Shown here: in pieces, positions 27,122 through 35,455 of the stretch
Numbering within the stretch: the first letter of the stretch is position 1
Layout of the letters: every line of letters starts with the position of its first letter
Assembly (NCBI GenBank): GCA_963776055.1
Contig: CAVZLD010000005.1
Location: forward strand, 248,001 to 312,000
DNA: 64,000 nt
Source: CAVZLD01 sp963776055
GTDB lineage: Bacteria; Planctomycetota; Planctomycetia; Pirellulales; Pirellulaceae
Reading direction: 5' to 3'
The notes under the pieces: generated by a model
Told to the model about the DNA's origin: nothing
Databases searched by the model: none
The model's input: the letters and a program-made list of their open reading frames with translations, nothing else
Position numbers and translations under genes: made by a program

Positions 27122-28193
27122 ATGCACGGTCCCAAAGACAACCGCGATCGTCACCCCGGATCCCTCTGGCTCGCCGGCGGCCTCGTGCTGCTCGTGGTCA
27201 CCCTGGCCGTGTGGGCCCTGCGTGATTCGTCAGTGATCGCCAGCAGAACCATCTCGCCAATCGTCATGGGCACGACCACTCGCATCACGGCCGTGGGGGA
27301 CTCGCGCCGGCTGAAGCCCGCGCTGGCGGCGGCGCACGGCGGCGCTGGAAGCGGTCAACGCCCGGATGTCGACCTATCTACCGGACAGCGACGTGAGCCG
27401 TTTCAATCGGACCGCGGCCGATACGCCGGTTCCGCTACACCGCGACACGCTGCGGGTGCTCCAGCTGGCAAAAGCACTTTCTCAGCAGACGGACGGGGCT
27501 TTCGACATCACGGTCCGCCCCCTTTCCCAACTCTGGCGGGACGCCGCAAAAGCGGGCCGGCGCCCGACGGACGAGCAGCTGGCCGGCGTCCGCCAACAGG
27601 TCGGCAGCGAGAAGCTCCAGATTCAAGCAGATTCGGCCACAAAAAGCGTCAACGGCCTGGAAGTCACGCTCGACGCGATCGCCAAAGGGTTTGCGATTCA
27701 TCAGGCGGTCCTGGCACTGCAGAAATTTGACCTCCAGGGTGGGCTCGTCGATGTCGGGGGAGATATCGAATGTTTCGGACGACCGGCCGAGGGCGACGCA
27801 TGGCGGATCGCGGTGCAGCACCCGTCCGCGGACACGCACCTGCTGGTGCTGGAACTGGACGCTCGCGAGCAGACAATCGCGGTATGCACCTCGGGTGATT
27901 ACCAACGTTTCATGATGATCGACGGAAAGCGATTCAGTCACATCGTCGATCCCCGCACCGGCCAGCCGGCGCAGTCCGCCACCAGCGTCACCGTTGTTGG
28001 CCCCTCCGCAACCATCACCGACGCCTGGGCAACCGCCTTGTCGGTCCTCGGCCCCCAGGAGGGGATCCGTTATCTCCCTCGCGAGAGCCGGCTGGAAGCC
28101 CTCTTCTTGACCGGCCCCAACGACACGCCCCACCGACAGCAAACCGCCGGCTTCCAACAATTCATCTCGCATTCGACGGCCAAGAGCCGCTGA
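27122..28193 (+). CDS. apbE: FAD:protein FMN transferase ApbE (frame-disrupted)
   Basis: Membrane-anchored flavin transferase that attaches FMN to Thr of partner subunits. The N-terminus (MHGPKDNRDRHPG) has one membrane anchor, LAGGLVLLVVTLAVWAL, and the first motif MGTTTRITAV. The rest is in the next frame: ALEAVNARMSTYLPDSDVSRFN, DAIAKGFAIHQAV, GGLVDVGGDIECFG and FSHIVDPRTGQPAQS with VTVVGPSATITDAWATALSV. The join is near 27340 in a run of GCG repeats. All substrate and Mg/flavin motifs are present across the two parts. It may serve an Rnf/Nqr-type complex encoded elsewhere. Confidence 0.85.
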
Positions 28194-28564
28194 TTGCCCG
28201 CAGATCGCCAAAAACGCCGCAAAAACGCCGGGACAGGCTATGCGTTGAAGCGGAGCGCCCTCCGGACCGCGTTTTCCCGTGTACCCCTAACTTATCCGTG
28301 CCATCCATTCCTCCTTCTTTCACATTGACGTCGCCGAGTGCCGCTGCCCCATCCGCTCTTCCTTTTTCGCTTGGCTTCTCGTACGCTCCGCGCCTTGGAT
28401 TCGTCAAGCCGAACGCCGGGAATGACCGATTCAGATCACGGGTCGGCAGCAGCGTGCCTTGGATTCGGGAGTCGGTCCGCCGGGGCGGGACGGCGATCGA
28501 CCAAGTGTCAGCTGACAGCGGTAGGAAGAGATTGGGCATCCAGTTCGCAATGGAGATCACGACG
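28194..28564. other. Spacer without a recognised gene
   Basis: 371 bp after apbE. A frame continuous with the next gene is open here, but its composition (Pro/Arg/Ser, no family match) and the ribosome site placed at 28551 argue that translation starts at 28565. Confidence 0.5.
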
Positions 28565-29218
28565 ATGAAGGTTCGTTGGATGTTACTCCTGGTCGGCACG
28601 TGGAGCACGTTGCCAACCACGGTGGCCCTGGCGCAGGACTACACCGATCGAGGGGCCGTCTTAGGAGGTGTCACGGGAGCATTGGCGGGAGCAGGAATCG
28701 GCAACCACAACGACGAAACGGCAGCCGGAGCGTTGATTGGCGGTGCCGTGGGCCTCTTGACCGGCTCCGCACTGGGCCATTCGATGGACCGCCGCGCCGC
28801 GGATGCGCAGGCCACGCAGCAGTACGCGCAGCAAGTCCGCCAGCAGCAGTTGGCCCGCGCCGTTTCTACGCAAGACGTGGTCCAGCTCACCAAGAATGGC
28901 GTCGGCGAAGGCGTGATCATCAACCACATTCGGCAGCATGGGGTCCAGCGTCGGCTGGAGGTGCACGACGTGATCGCGTTGCATCAACAGGGCGTACCCG
29001 AATCGGTGATCTCGGCGATGCAGCACGCATCGATCGGCCCCCCGTCTCCGGCTCCTCCACCGGTCGTGCGGCAGCCGGTCGTTGTGGAGGAATTGCACTA
29101 TGTCGCTCCTGCTCCCTACTGGCGACGCTACGATTTCCATGGCCCGCATTACCGTCGTGTCGGTCCACCGCGTTATCACCGATCCGGTCTCTCGTGGGGT
29201 ATCTCCGTCCACAACTGA
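28565..29218 (+). CDS. Secreted glycine-zipper protein
   Basis: 217 residues. Signal peptide MKVRWMLLLVGTWSTLPTT with cleavage near ALA-QD; a glycine-zipper segment (GGVTGALAGAGIG, then AGALIGGAVGLLTGSALG) able to pack in the outer membrane; a Gln-rich helix (ATQQYAQQVRQQQLAR); and a two-repeat helical part, VVQLTKNGVGEGVIINHI and VIALHQQGVPESVISAM, which recalls short-SHOCT-like envelope domains. The tail is rich in His, Tyr and Pro. GGAG lies 8 bp before the ATG. Function is unknown; an envelope structural role is likely. Confidence 0.75.
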   Translation: MKVRWMLLLVGTWSTLPTTVALAQDYTDRGAVLGGVTGALAGAGIGNHNDETAAGALIGGAVGLLTGSALGHSMDRRAADAQATQQYAQQVRQQQLARAVSTQDVVQLTKNGVGEGVIINHIRQHGVQRRLEVHDVIALHQQGVPESVISAMQHASIGPPSPAPPPVVRQPVVVEELHYVAPAPYWRRYDFHGPHYRRVGPPRYHRSGLSWGISVHN

Positions 29219-29225
29219 TCGCCTT

Positions 29226-30122
29226 TCAGCGAACCAGTAGCCCGACACCAATCACGGAGAGGATGGCGCCGACGACCGCGCGCGGCGTGACCTTTTCGTG
29301 AAACAGCAAAACGGAGAAGGGAAGAATCAGGACCGGCATCGTCGCCACGATCGTCATGACGATTCCGGCGTGACAATGTCGCAGCGCGACCAGGTACAGG
29401 ACCACGCCGAGATAAGGCCCGACGACCGATCCGCAGCTGATCACCGCCATCACGTGGCGGTTCCGCAAGGCGGCCACGACCGACGCGCCACGGCCGGTCA
29501 GGATCACCAGCGGAATGAAACCTGCCACTCCCCCCAGGACACGGATGTAGGTTGCCGCCACCGCGTCGTACTCCCCAATCCCCTGCTGAGCGAGAAGCGA
29601 CGAAACGGCCTGGATCGCGGCCGCCAGAACGGCGCACGTCACGCCACCCAGCAGGACTCGCGTCGGAGGAAATTCCGCCTTGGAGGGATGTTCGGAAAGG
29701 ACCCATCCCACGCCGGCCAGCGTGATGGCCATCGCCAGCCAGCAGCGGGCGCTGAGCGGTTGGTGCAGGACCAACCAGGCACCGATGGCGGCCAAGGGTG
29801 GGGTTAGGGAGTACAGCAACAACGACAGTCTTGGGCCGATTACCAGAAACGCTTTGAACAGCAGCAGGTCGGCGAGAAAGAACCCCAGGAAGCCGGACAG
29901 GCCCAACACCTGCCACTGCTGCCACGTCGCATCCGAGGGCAGCAACAGACCGCGTGCAAATTGGCCGTGCGCGGCGAGCAACCCGATGGCGACCAACAAG
30001 CGAACGAAGCTGACGACCAGCGCGCCGACGTGGCGACCGGCTGCCGTCCACGCCACCGCAGACAGCGTCCAGAGCAGGGCCGTTGCCACCGCCGCCAGTT
30101 CCCCCGTCTGTAGTCCGATCAT
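29226..30122 (-). CDS. EamA/DMT-family transporter
   Basis: 298 residues with about ten membrane spans and two internally related EamA halves: ATALLWTLSAVAWTAAG starts the first, and LLGGVTCAVLAAAIQAVSS starts the second. The C-terminal signature FSVLLFHEKVTPRAVVGAIL matches the conserved end of each half. These are drug/metabolite exporters; the substrate cannot be given. The start is at 30122 (MIGLQTG). It is convergent with the glycine-zipper gene, 7 bp apart. Confidence 0.88.
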   Translation of the reverse strand: MIGLQTGELAAVATALLWTLSAVAWTAAGRHVGALVVSFVRLLVAIGLLAAHGQFARGLLLPSDATWQQWQVLGLSGFLGFFLADLLLFKAFLVIGPRLSLLLYSLTPPLAAIGAWLVLHQPLSARCWLAMAITLAGVGWVLSEHPSKAEFPPTRVLLGGVTCAVLAAAIQAVSSLLAQQGIGEYDAVAATYIRVLGGVAGFIPLVILTGRGASVVAALRNRHVMAVISCGSVVGPYLGVVLYLVALRHCHAGIVMTIVATMPVLILPFSVLLFHEKVTPRAVVGAILSVIGVGLLVR

Positions 30123-30480
30123 GGATCGTTTCGCGCCCCCGCCGCGAGGTGCATCAGCAACAATTCGCGCGCCCGAACCGCCGAGCAACGATCTACGCAG
30201 CAGATCACCCTACCCCAGAATGACGTTCGGCGACCGGTCCACGCAAGCGGGCGCAGCCATGTTTGCGGAACATCAGCTGAATTTCGCCACCGCACCTGCT
30301 GAACCAGACGACGGCTGGCTATAATGCTTTGCCTCACCGGAAAACCGGTCGAAAATTCAACCCATTCGCTCTCAGCCGGCAGCCGTTCGCGGACCGCGGC
30401 GTTCATTCCAGGACGGCGCAAGTTTCCGCCACTGGCTGCACCGCCGGGACTGTGTCGCCGTTTCCAGGAGACCTTGAATC
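30123..30480. other. Spacer with the ferritin leader
   Basis: 358 bp between divergent genes. It carries a TATAAT box at 30320 and a ribosome site at the very end; no coding frame was recognised. Confidence 0.5.
30320..30325 (+). promoter_or_regulatory. Consensus -10 box upstream of ferritin
   Basis: TATAAT at 30320-30325, preceded at 17 bp by a poor -35 (TGCTGA). It would give a leader of about 150 nt before the ferritin ATG. A weak -35 fits an activated or stress-dependent promoter, but this is inference. Confidence 0.45.
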
Positions 30481-30993
30481 ATGTTAAATCCGAAGATCCA
30501 AGATGCATTCAATAATCACTTGAACGAGGAGTTCTACTCCGCCTACCTATATCTGTCGATGGCTTCGTACCTTGAAGCGAAGAACCTCTCCGGCATGGCC
30601 CAGTGGATGCGACTGCAGTTTCAAGAAGAGCTAAGCCACGGCACGAAATTTATTGACTTCGTCAACGAACGCGGTGGCCGTGTTCTTCTTCAAGAGATCA
30701 AGGCACCCAAGACCGAGTGGGACTCACCGTTAAACGCCTTCGAAGAAGCCTACCAGCACGAGTGTGCGATCTCCGGAATGATCAACCGCCTCGTCGACCT
30801 GTCCATCGCCGAGAGTGATCATGCGGCCAATTCGTTCCTTCAGTGGTTCGTCAATGAGCAGGTGGAAGAAGAGGCAACCGTGGAAGCCATTGTCGAAAAA
30901 CTGAAGCTCGTCGGCAACAACGGCGTGGCGCTGTTTATGCTCGACGGCGAGTTGGGCAAGCGAACGGCCGAACCTGCGAGTGGAGACGAGTAG
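30481..30993 (+). CDS. ftnA: Non-haem ferritin
   Basis: Iron-storage ferritin of 170 residues, cytoplasmic 24-mer. The four-helix-bundle signature is clear: LNEEFYSAYLYLSMASYLEA with the ferroxidase Glu, LQFQEELSHGTKFIDFV with E-x2-H, and FLQWFVNEQVEEEATV with the second Glu pair. The GGAG ribosome site lies about 9 bp before the ATG. It is followed by a reversed copy of the post-gene repeat. Confidence 0.95.
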   Translation: MLNPKIQDAFNNHLNEEFYSAYLYLSMASYLEAKNLSGMAQWMRLQFQEELSHGTKFIDFVNERGGRVLLQEIKAPKTEWDSPLNAFEEAYQHECAISGMINRLVDLSIAESDHAANSFLQWFVNEQVEEEATVEAIVEKLKLVGNNGVALFMLDGELGKRTAEPASGDE

Positions 30994-31062
30994 CGGCCGG
31001 CGGTGACCAGAGCCGGTCGCTGGTGCGTGTCCCACGGACATCATGTCTTACGAACATGACGG

Positions 31063-31125
31063 ACATGTAGCGTTCGTGGCGACGCCTCTTCCGAGGAGAA
31101 AGGGCGACGAGACACTGCGGGGAAC
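31063..31125 (-). repeat. Post-gene dispersed repeat, copy D (reversed)
   Basis: Read on the minus strand it gives GTGTCTCGTCGCCCTTTCTC, CTCGGAAGAGGC and ACGAACGCTACATGTCC, matching copy C at 37885-37955 over about 55 bp. It lies between ferritin and the convergent coiled-coil gene, so in reverse it precedes no gene but follows one on each side. Confidence 0.65.
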
Positions 31126-31153
31126 GGTTACGCGGCGTAGTGAGAGTCGCCCG

Positions 31154-31696
31154 CTATTTCATCGCCAGAATCGTCTTCAGGATATTGATGGTGGCTTCTG
31201 CCTGGGCGACGCGGGAGCGACTTTGGCCGAGGACGGCTTTCGCGTCACCGTTGACCTGTTCACCAATCGTCTCGAGATACCTGACGATTTCCAGTTTTGC
31301 CTCGGCCGCGGCCAACTGCTTCTCGACGATCATCCGGACCACGCGGAGTGTGCTTTCGGCTGCCTGCACGTTCACCTGGGCAATCTGCAATTCCAGATTG
31401 GTAATCACGGCGGCGGGACGCAATGACTGCAATGTTTGCACGCTCATCCGCGCAGTTTTCACTTCCCGCATAGCTTCCGAATAGGCGGTCGCGAGCCGAA
31501 TCAGATCACCGGTCGTCGTCTCGAGTTCATCCAGGGCAACCACATCGGACAACGGTGCGACTTGGGCTTGGACACCGTGCGACCAAGTGGCCGACAAAGC
31601 GACCGCCAGGCCCAGGATCAAGACCAACCTCCCGCTGACAAGTGGCAGACGAACTCGGGAGCTTACCGATGACGAGGGGGGGGTGAGAAACTGCAT
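31154..31696 (-). CDS. Secreted alpha-helical (coiled-coil) protein
   Basis: 180 residues: a signal peptide (VLILGLAVALSATWSHGVQAQ) and then an almost uninterrupted helical region rich in Ala, Glu, Leu and Gln (LELQIAQVNVQAAESTLRVV; MIVEKQLAAAEAKLEIVRYL). The pattern resembles the periplasmic helices of TolC-like or adaptor proteins, but it is too short to be one. GAGAGG lies 6 bp before the ATG. It is the last gene of the porin set. Function is unknown. Confidence 0.7.
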   Translation of the reverse strand: MQFLTPPSSSVSSRVRLPLVSGRLVLILGLAVALSATWSHGVQAQVAPLSDVVALDELETTTGDLIRLATAYSEAMREVKTARMSVQTLQSLRPAAVITNLELQIAQVNVQAAESTLRVVRMIVEKQLAAAEAKLEIVRYLETIGEQVNGDAKAVLGQSRSRVAQAEATINILKTILAMK

Positions 31697-31748
31697 GCTT
31701 GGCCTCTCGCAGAAGACGGTTTCCTGATTCACGAAATAGATCTTGCGG

Positions 31749-32687
31749 TCAACGGGATAAACTATGGACGACGGGGGCGATGGGAGCAAGTGCCGAAACC
31801 GAAGTCGGGAGCTCTTCCGCTTGGCGATCAGCCGGCAGCAGCAGCGGCATCGAATCGGAATCGTCTGGCGACTGGTCACTGATCTGGAGCCGTACCGGGG
31901 CGACGGAATCGGGCGTTCCACCGAGCAGTTCGCCGACTTCCACCAGGCCCGCTGTCAGACCGGTGCCTGGAACGGACTCTTCCGGGCCCTGGTCGCTGAC
32001 CTGCAAGAGAACGGGCGGACCGTTCGACGAAGTCAGCGTCATCGCTTCCTCCGGTCGCAGCGAGGGCACCGGCGCATCCGTTCGACCCGGCAGGTCGCCG
32101 GACGGCTGATCACTGATCTGCAAACGCACCGGTAGCGGAGATTCTTCGTCTGGACTCGTCATGTCCAACGCCAACGCGTCGGTCGTCCCCAACGACGGCA
32201 TCACGCCGCAGCAACTGCCGCAGAGCTCCTCCACGACGCATTCCCACTTCGGCACGTATTCGATATAGCTCTTCCACACGAGGCGTTTCCGGTCGCGCAT
32301 GTGACCCTTGTTCGCGTAGCCAAACAGGTTCGACCAACTCGAAAACAATGGCCCACTTTCGCATCCGCAGGCCGCGCAGTCACCGCCAGCCCCCACTGCG
32401 GCGTCGCAAGCGAGCCCCGCATCGCAACCGCTGCCGCCATGGCACGCATCACAACCTCCGGCCAAACAGCCGGCCACACTTAAGGTTTTTGGTGGCTGGC
32501 ATATCGTCTCGCACTGTTCGTCCCAACAGCCGCTTTCCACAATTTGCGGCACACAAATCGTCCGGCAGACTACTTGCGTCGTACATGTGGTGCCGCACCG
32601 GTCACAGCATCCGGCTTCCGCCCAGACGGTACCCAGGAATAGCAGCAGCATGGTTGCCATCGGCAGAATAGAATTACGATTCATCAC
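31749..32687 (-). CDS. Secreted Cys-rich protein with three internal repeats
   Basis: 312 residues, planctomycete-specific in type. After a signal peptide (MATMLLLFLGTVWAEAG) comes a zone with more than 20 Cys in about 90 residues (CCDRCGTTCTTQVVCRTIC, CDACHGGSGCDAGLACD), then SYIEYVPKWECVVEELCGSC. The C-terminal half is Asp/Pro-rich and has three copies of a short motif: PVRLQISDQPSGD, PVLLQVSDQGPEES, PVRLQISDQSPDDS. Disulfide-linked envelope material is a reasonable guess. The next gene upstream is the porin, 30 bp away. Confidence 0.75.
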   Translation of the reverse strand: MMNRNSILPMATMLLLFLGTVWAEAGCCDRCGTTCTTQVVCRTICVPQIVESGCWDEQCETICQPPKTLSVAGCLAGGCDACHGGSGCDAGLACDAAVGAGGDCAACGCESGPLFSSWSNLFGYANKGHMRDRKRLVWKSYIEYVPKWECVVEELCGSCCGVMPSLGTTDALALDMTSPDEESPLPVRLQISDQPSGDLPGRTDAPVPSLRPEEAMTLTSSNGPPVLLQVSDQGPEESVPGTGLTAGLVEVGELLGGTPDSVAPVRLQISDQSPDDSDSMPLLLPADRQAEELPTSVSALAPIAPVVHSLSR

Positions 32688-32717
32688 ACTTCTCTCTCCG
32701 GGACCGCTCTTGTTCCG

Positions 32718-34724
32718 TCAAAAGTCGACCTGCAATCGCATCGCCAGGATGTCTCCCTCGGCGTTCGTCGACTCACTGAGCCGGCTGTTGTGGGTAAAGG
32801 GATGGATCCAGTTGAACATCATCCGCGTGTTTGGATTCCAGTACCAATTCACGCCCAGGGTCAGATCATTCAATTGCTGGCCTCGCACATCCGTCAGGTC
32901 CAGATACGACCACCGAGCTGCCACTTCCCAGGCACCCCAACCTGAGGACGTACCGCGAGGCGTGTGCACGAGCCAGAAGTTCTCCAAGGGCGTCATTCGT
33001 TTGAAATCACCCACGCGACGGTCATACCGGCGGTTTTCTCCGGTCAGGAAATAGCTGGCGAAGAAATAGGACCCATAGAAATCGGTGGTCCCTCCGTACA
33101 GCTCGTCCAGGCTGGTCCAGATCAGTTCCGACTGCACGGAAAGCGGACCGTGAATCCAGGCAAATTCGCCGTTCAGAATGTGATACTGCTTGGTATTGAT
33201 GTCGCCGGTCGACACGAGCGAGCGACCGCGATGGATCTCGGGACGAGCCCCGATGTCAATTGGACGATACTCGTCAATCGTCGGCTCGCCGGTTTCGGGA
33301 TCGACGGGGCTGTCTCGGCGTCGCGGAATCGTGTAGGCGTACCCGAGTCCCAAGTGCATCAGGTAGCGGCCGTCGGACAGCTCATCGTAAAACGGCGTCC
33401 CGGTAACGCGACCCACCAGCCGCGTTCCCTGGTTGTCGTCAACAATCGCATGCGCCGCTTCGTTCATCTCGTCGAAGAAGATCCCATACGCCCAATTCAT
33501 TCGTTGGTTGGGCAGTTGATTGTATGCGGCCACGCCTAACTCACGACCCGGCAGAAAGACGCGCGGCAGCCCCCGTTCCAGGAAGGTGATGAAGTTGCTC
33601 GACGTTTGCAGTTCCAGCCCCATCGGGGTAAAGAAGTGGCCGAGTAAAACCGTCCCCAACCAGGGGATGTCGTGCGCACCAAGGTAGGCGTCCTTCACTT
33701 CAATCCCGAAGTCTCCCAGGTCCACGACGTCGTTTTCGACGGTTCCGCGCAGGTCAATCTCCGGCGAGAATTCGAATTCCAGTTGATAGAACAGCACTCC
33801 ATAGCCTTCGCCCGCCACGCCTAACCGCAGACGACGAAACTCGACGTAGTTCGGCAGGCCTCCCATCTCGGTGTCTTCCGCTGGGCGACCTCGATAGTTA
33901 CCGTCGTTGGCCCAATTCACCCAGTCCAGGTGAAATCGACCGTTGACCTGGATTCCGTCCCCAGGGGCCGACCAGTTTTCATCTGTCTGCTCGACGCCGA
34001 CTTGCGTCGTCTCGACCATTTCGCGCACTCGTTCGATCGTGCGTCGATTGTCCCGGTTCGGTTCCAGTTCGAGCACTTGTTCGTACAGTCGGTCCGCCAG
34101 TTGCGGCTGATGCTGAAGCAACAGTGGAAGCATCGGGTCAACCCCGGTTCCGGCCCCGATCGAGAGGTTCGGCGCGACGGGTAAGGTCACCGGCATCGGG
34201 GGCAAGCTCGTGGCGGAGATCGCGGTCGAACCGGGAACCACGGGCGCAGGCTCCGTGGGCTCCGGCAACGTCACGGCGGGGAGCGATTCCGGGGCCCGCG
34301 GCCCCGCCGGAAGAGCACTGACCAACCACGGCGTTGGCGCAAATCCCGAATCGGCCAACGGCCGGTGCCCCTGCACCGACGTCTGTTCCACGTCGGGCGC
34401 AGCGCAACAGGCGGTGCGGGAGAACGAGCCGCTTCGCCACCCGCCGCGACAATGGGCGCCAAGAACGGCCCCGACGAGCCGGATTCCGAGCGCTGGATGG
34501 CGCAGTGCAGCATCCGACACCCGCTGGTCGACCATCGGTTCGGGAGGAACCAGCGGTGGTGCCTCCTCAACAGCAGTCCGCGGGATGGGCGCAACTGCCG
34601 CTTCGACCGGATCGGCCCATGCTGTCATCGAATCGGGCATCGGCTGCGGCTGTTGTGCATCGATCATGCCGGTCGCCCAGCAAGACATGACCAAGGCCGC
34701 ACTCAATCTGATCCGCCAATCCAT
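32718..34724 (-). CDS. OprP/OprO-like porin with long N-terminal extension
   Basis: Outer-membrane beta-barrel of 668 residues with a signal peptide ending near IDAQ. The C-terminal 400 residues match phosphate-selective porin style: VNGRFHLDWVNWAND, EFRRLRLGVAGEGYGVLFYQ, FFTPMGLELQTSSNFITFLE, and the last strand GDILAMRLQVDF ending in Phe. Residues 25-230 are Pro/Ala-rich with a helical stretch (QLADRLYEQVLELEPNRDNR) that could span the wall. Residues 70-125 (GAHCRGGWRSGSFSRTACC) look unlike the rest and may be a locally shifted frame. It leads a three-gene envelope set. Confidence 0.85.
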   Translation of the reverse strand: MDWRIRLSAALVMSCWATGMIDAQQPQPMPDSMTAWADPVEAAVAPIPRTAVEEAPPLVPPEPMVDQRVSDAALRHPALGIRLVGAVLGAHCRGGWRSGSFSRTACCAAPDVEQTSVQGHRPLADSGFAPTPWLVSALPAGPRAPESLPAVTLPEPTEPAPVVPGSTAISATSLPPMPVTLPVAPNLSIGAGTGVDPMLPLLLQHQPQLADRLYEQVLELEPNRDNRRTIERVREMVETTQVGVEQTDENWSAPGDGIQVNGRFHLDWVNWANDGNYRGRPAEDTEMGGLPNYVEFRRLRLGVAGEGYGVLFYQLEFEFSPEIDLRGTVENDVVDLGDFGIEVKDAYLGAHDIPWLGTVLLGHFFTPMGLELQTSSNFITFLERGLPRVFLPGRELGVAAYNQLPNQRMNWAYGIFFDEMNEAAHAIVDDNQGTRLVGRVTGTPFYDELSDGRYLMHLGLGYAYTIPRRRDSPVDPETGEPTIDEYRPIDIGARPEIHRGRSLVSTGDINTKQYHILNGEFAWIHGPLSVQSELIWTSLDELYGGTTDFYGSYFFASYFLTGENRRYDRRVGDFKRMTPLENFWLVHTPRGTSSGWGAWEVAARWSYLDLTDVRGQQLNDLTLGVNWYWNPNTRMMFNWIHPFTHNSRLSESTNAEGDILAMRLQVDF

Positions 34725-34889
34725 ATTGGCCTCTTCTCACCAAGAAGTCGTTTACGCATCCACCTCCGCTGTATTTGGTGTTGCTTCGTCTGCATCGGAT
34801 ATCCGGATTGCGAGGCTTCATTCAATCCTGACGATTGCGGTGAGTTTGCCGATATTGCGGCCTCTTGCACTCAAGGGCACACCCCGAAA

Positions 34890-35005
34890 CGCCAGTAAGG
34901 GAACACGTTCGACCCGTTGGGATGCGTCTCCCTCGCGGACGCTTTTTGAAGTTGCGCGTTTCGACCCATCCCAACCCATCCCATCCCAACCCGAAGCGTA
35001 AGCGA
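34890..35005 (+). repeat. Composite spacer repeat, second region
   Basis: Carries GACCCGTTGGGATG, GAAGTTGCGCGTTTCGA, a doubled CCCATCCCAACC and AACCCGAAGCGTAAGCGAG, the same modules in the same order as the reverse of 3484-3640. Confidence 0.75.
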
Positions 35006-35102
35006 GGGGCTGGGGGCTGGGGGTTGGGGGTTGGGGGTTGGGGGTTGGGGGTTGGGGGTTGGGGGTTGGGGGTTGGGGGTTGGGGGTTGGGGGTTGGGGG
35101 TT
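35006..35102 (+). repeat. Tandem GGGGGTT heptamer array
   Basis: Twelve perfect copies of GGGGGTT from 35019 to 35102, led by two GGGG(G)CT variants at 35006-35018. Each copy supplies a G5 run, so the plus strand should form G-quadruplexes. The complementary CCCCCAA strand resembles telomere-like simple repeats. Copy number is likely to vary between strains and to be hard to assemble. Confidence 0.95.
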
Positions 35103-35104
35103 GA

Positions 35105-35170
35105 GGGTGGCGCACGGCGGTTTGGCAGTTGGGACCGGACCCCTTCGCTGGCGCTTCGGGTTCTTGGCTG
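35105..35170 (-). repeat. Composite spacer repeat, copy 2 (about 66 bp, reversed)
   Basis: On the minus strand it reads AAGAACCCGAAGCGCCAGCG, then GGGGTCC, CCAAACCGCCGTGCG and CACCCTCAACC, matching 3071-3138 almost base for base. In copy 1 the CACCCCCAACCC end is single; here it runs directly into the CCCCCAA array, so the array probably grew from this edge. Confidence 0.8.
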
Positions 35171-35455
35171 TGAGCCGGCACTCGTGTTTTGTCACCACTA
35201 GGTATGGGGGCACTACTGGCGCTGCCGGTGAGACGATGGCACACGGTCGGTAGCACCGGCACTGGCATCGCTGGTGGTACCCCATCCCGAAATCAAGCTT
35301 TGACACGACACTGGCAAACGGTGCCAGCTGACTGGTTGTTGACGGCAGTGGCAGCAGAGACAATGGCGGTACTCTCCGTCGATGCAGAAACGTGCGGCTG
35401 TTGCCTGACCCGTTTTTGATACGACGTTCTCCCCTCGAGCTGCGGAATCGGAACC

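Larger units (their letters stand above)
34725..35455. other. Repeat-filled spacer between porin and lyase genes
   Basis: 731 bp between divergent genes, free of real genes. It contains the composite repeat (34890-35005), the GGGGGTT array (35006-35102), the reversed 66-bp repeat (35105-35170), and further right a small hairpin CTGGCAAACGGTGCCAG near 35312. Open frames across the G-array only encode low-complexity Gly/Trp or Pro/Gln strings. Confidence 0.7.

Noticed and set aside
35006..35102. Possible CRISPR array
   Set aside because: The unit is seven bases with no spacers, and there are no cas genes.
34865..35253. Gly/Trp-rich or Pro/Gln-rich repeat proteins across the GGGGGTT array
   Set aside because: They are simply the translations of a DNA heptamer array and flanking spacer repeats, with no start signal.
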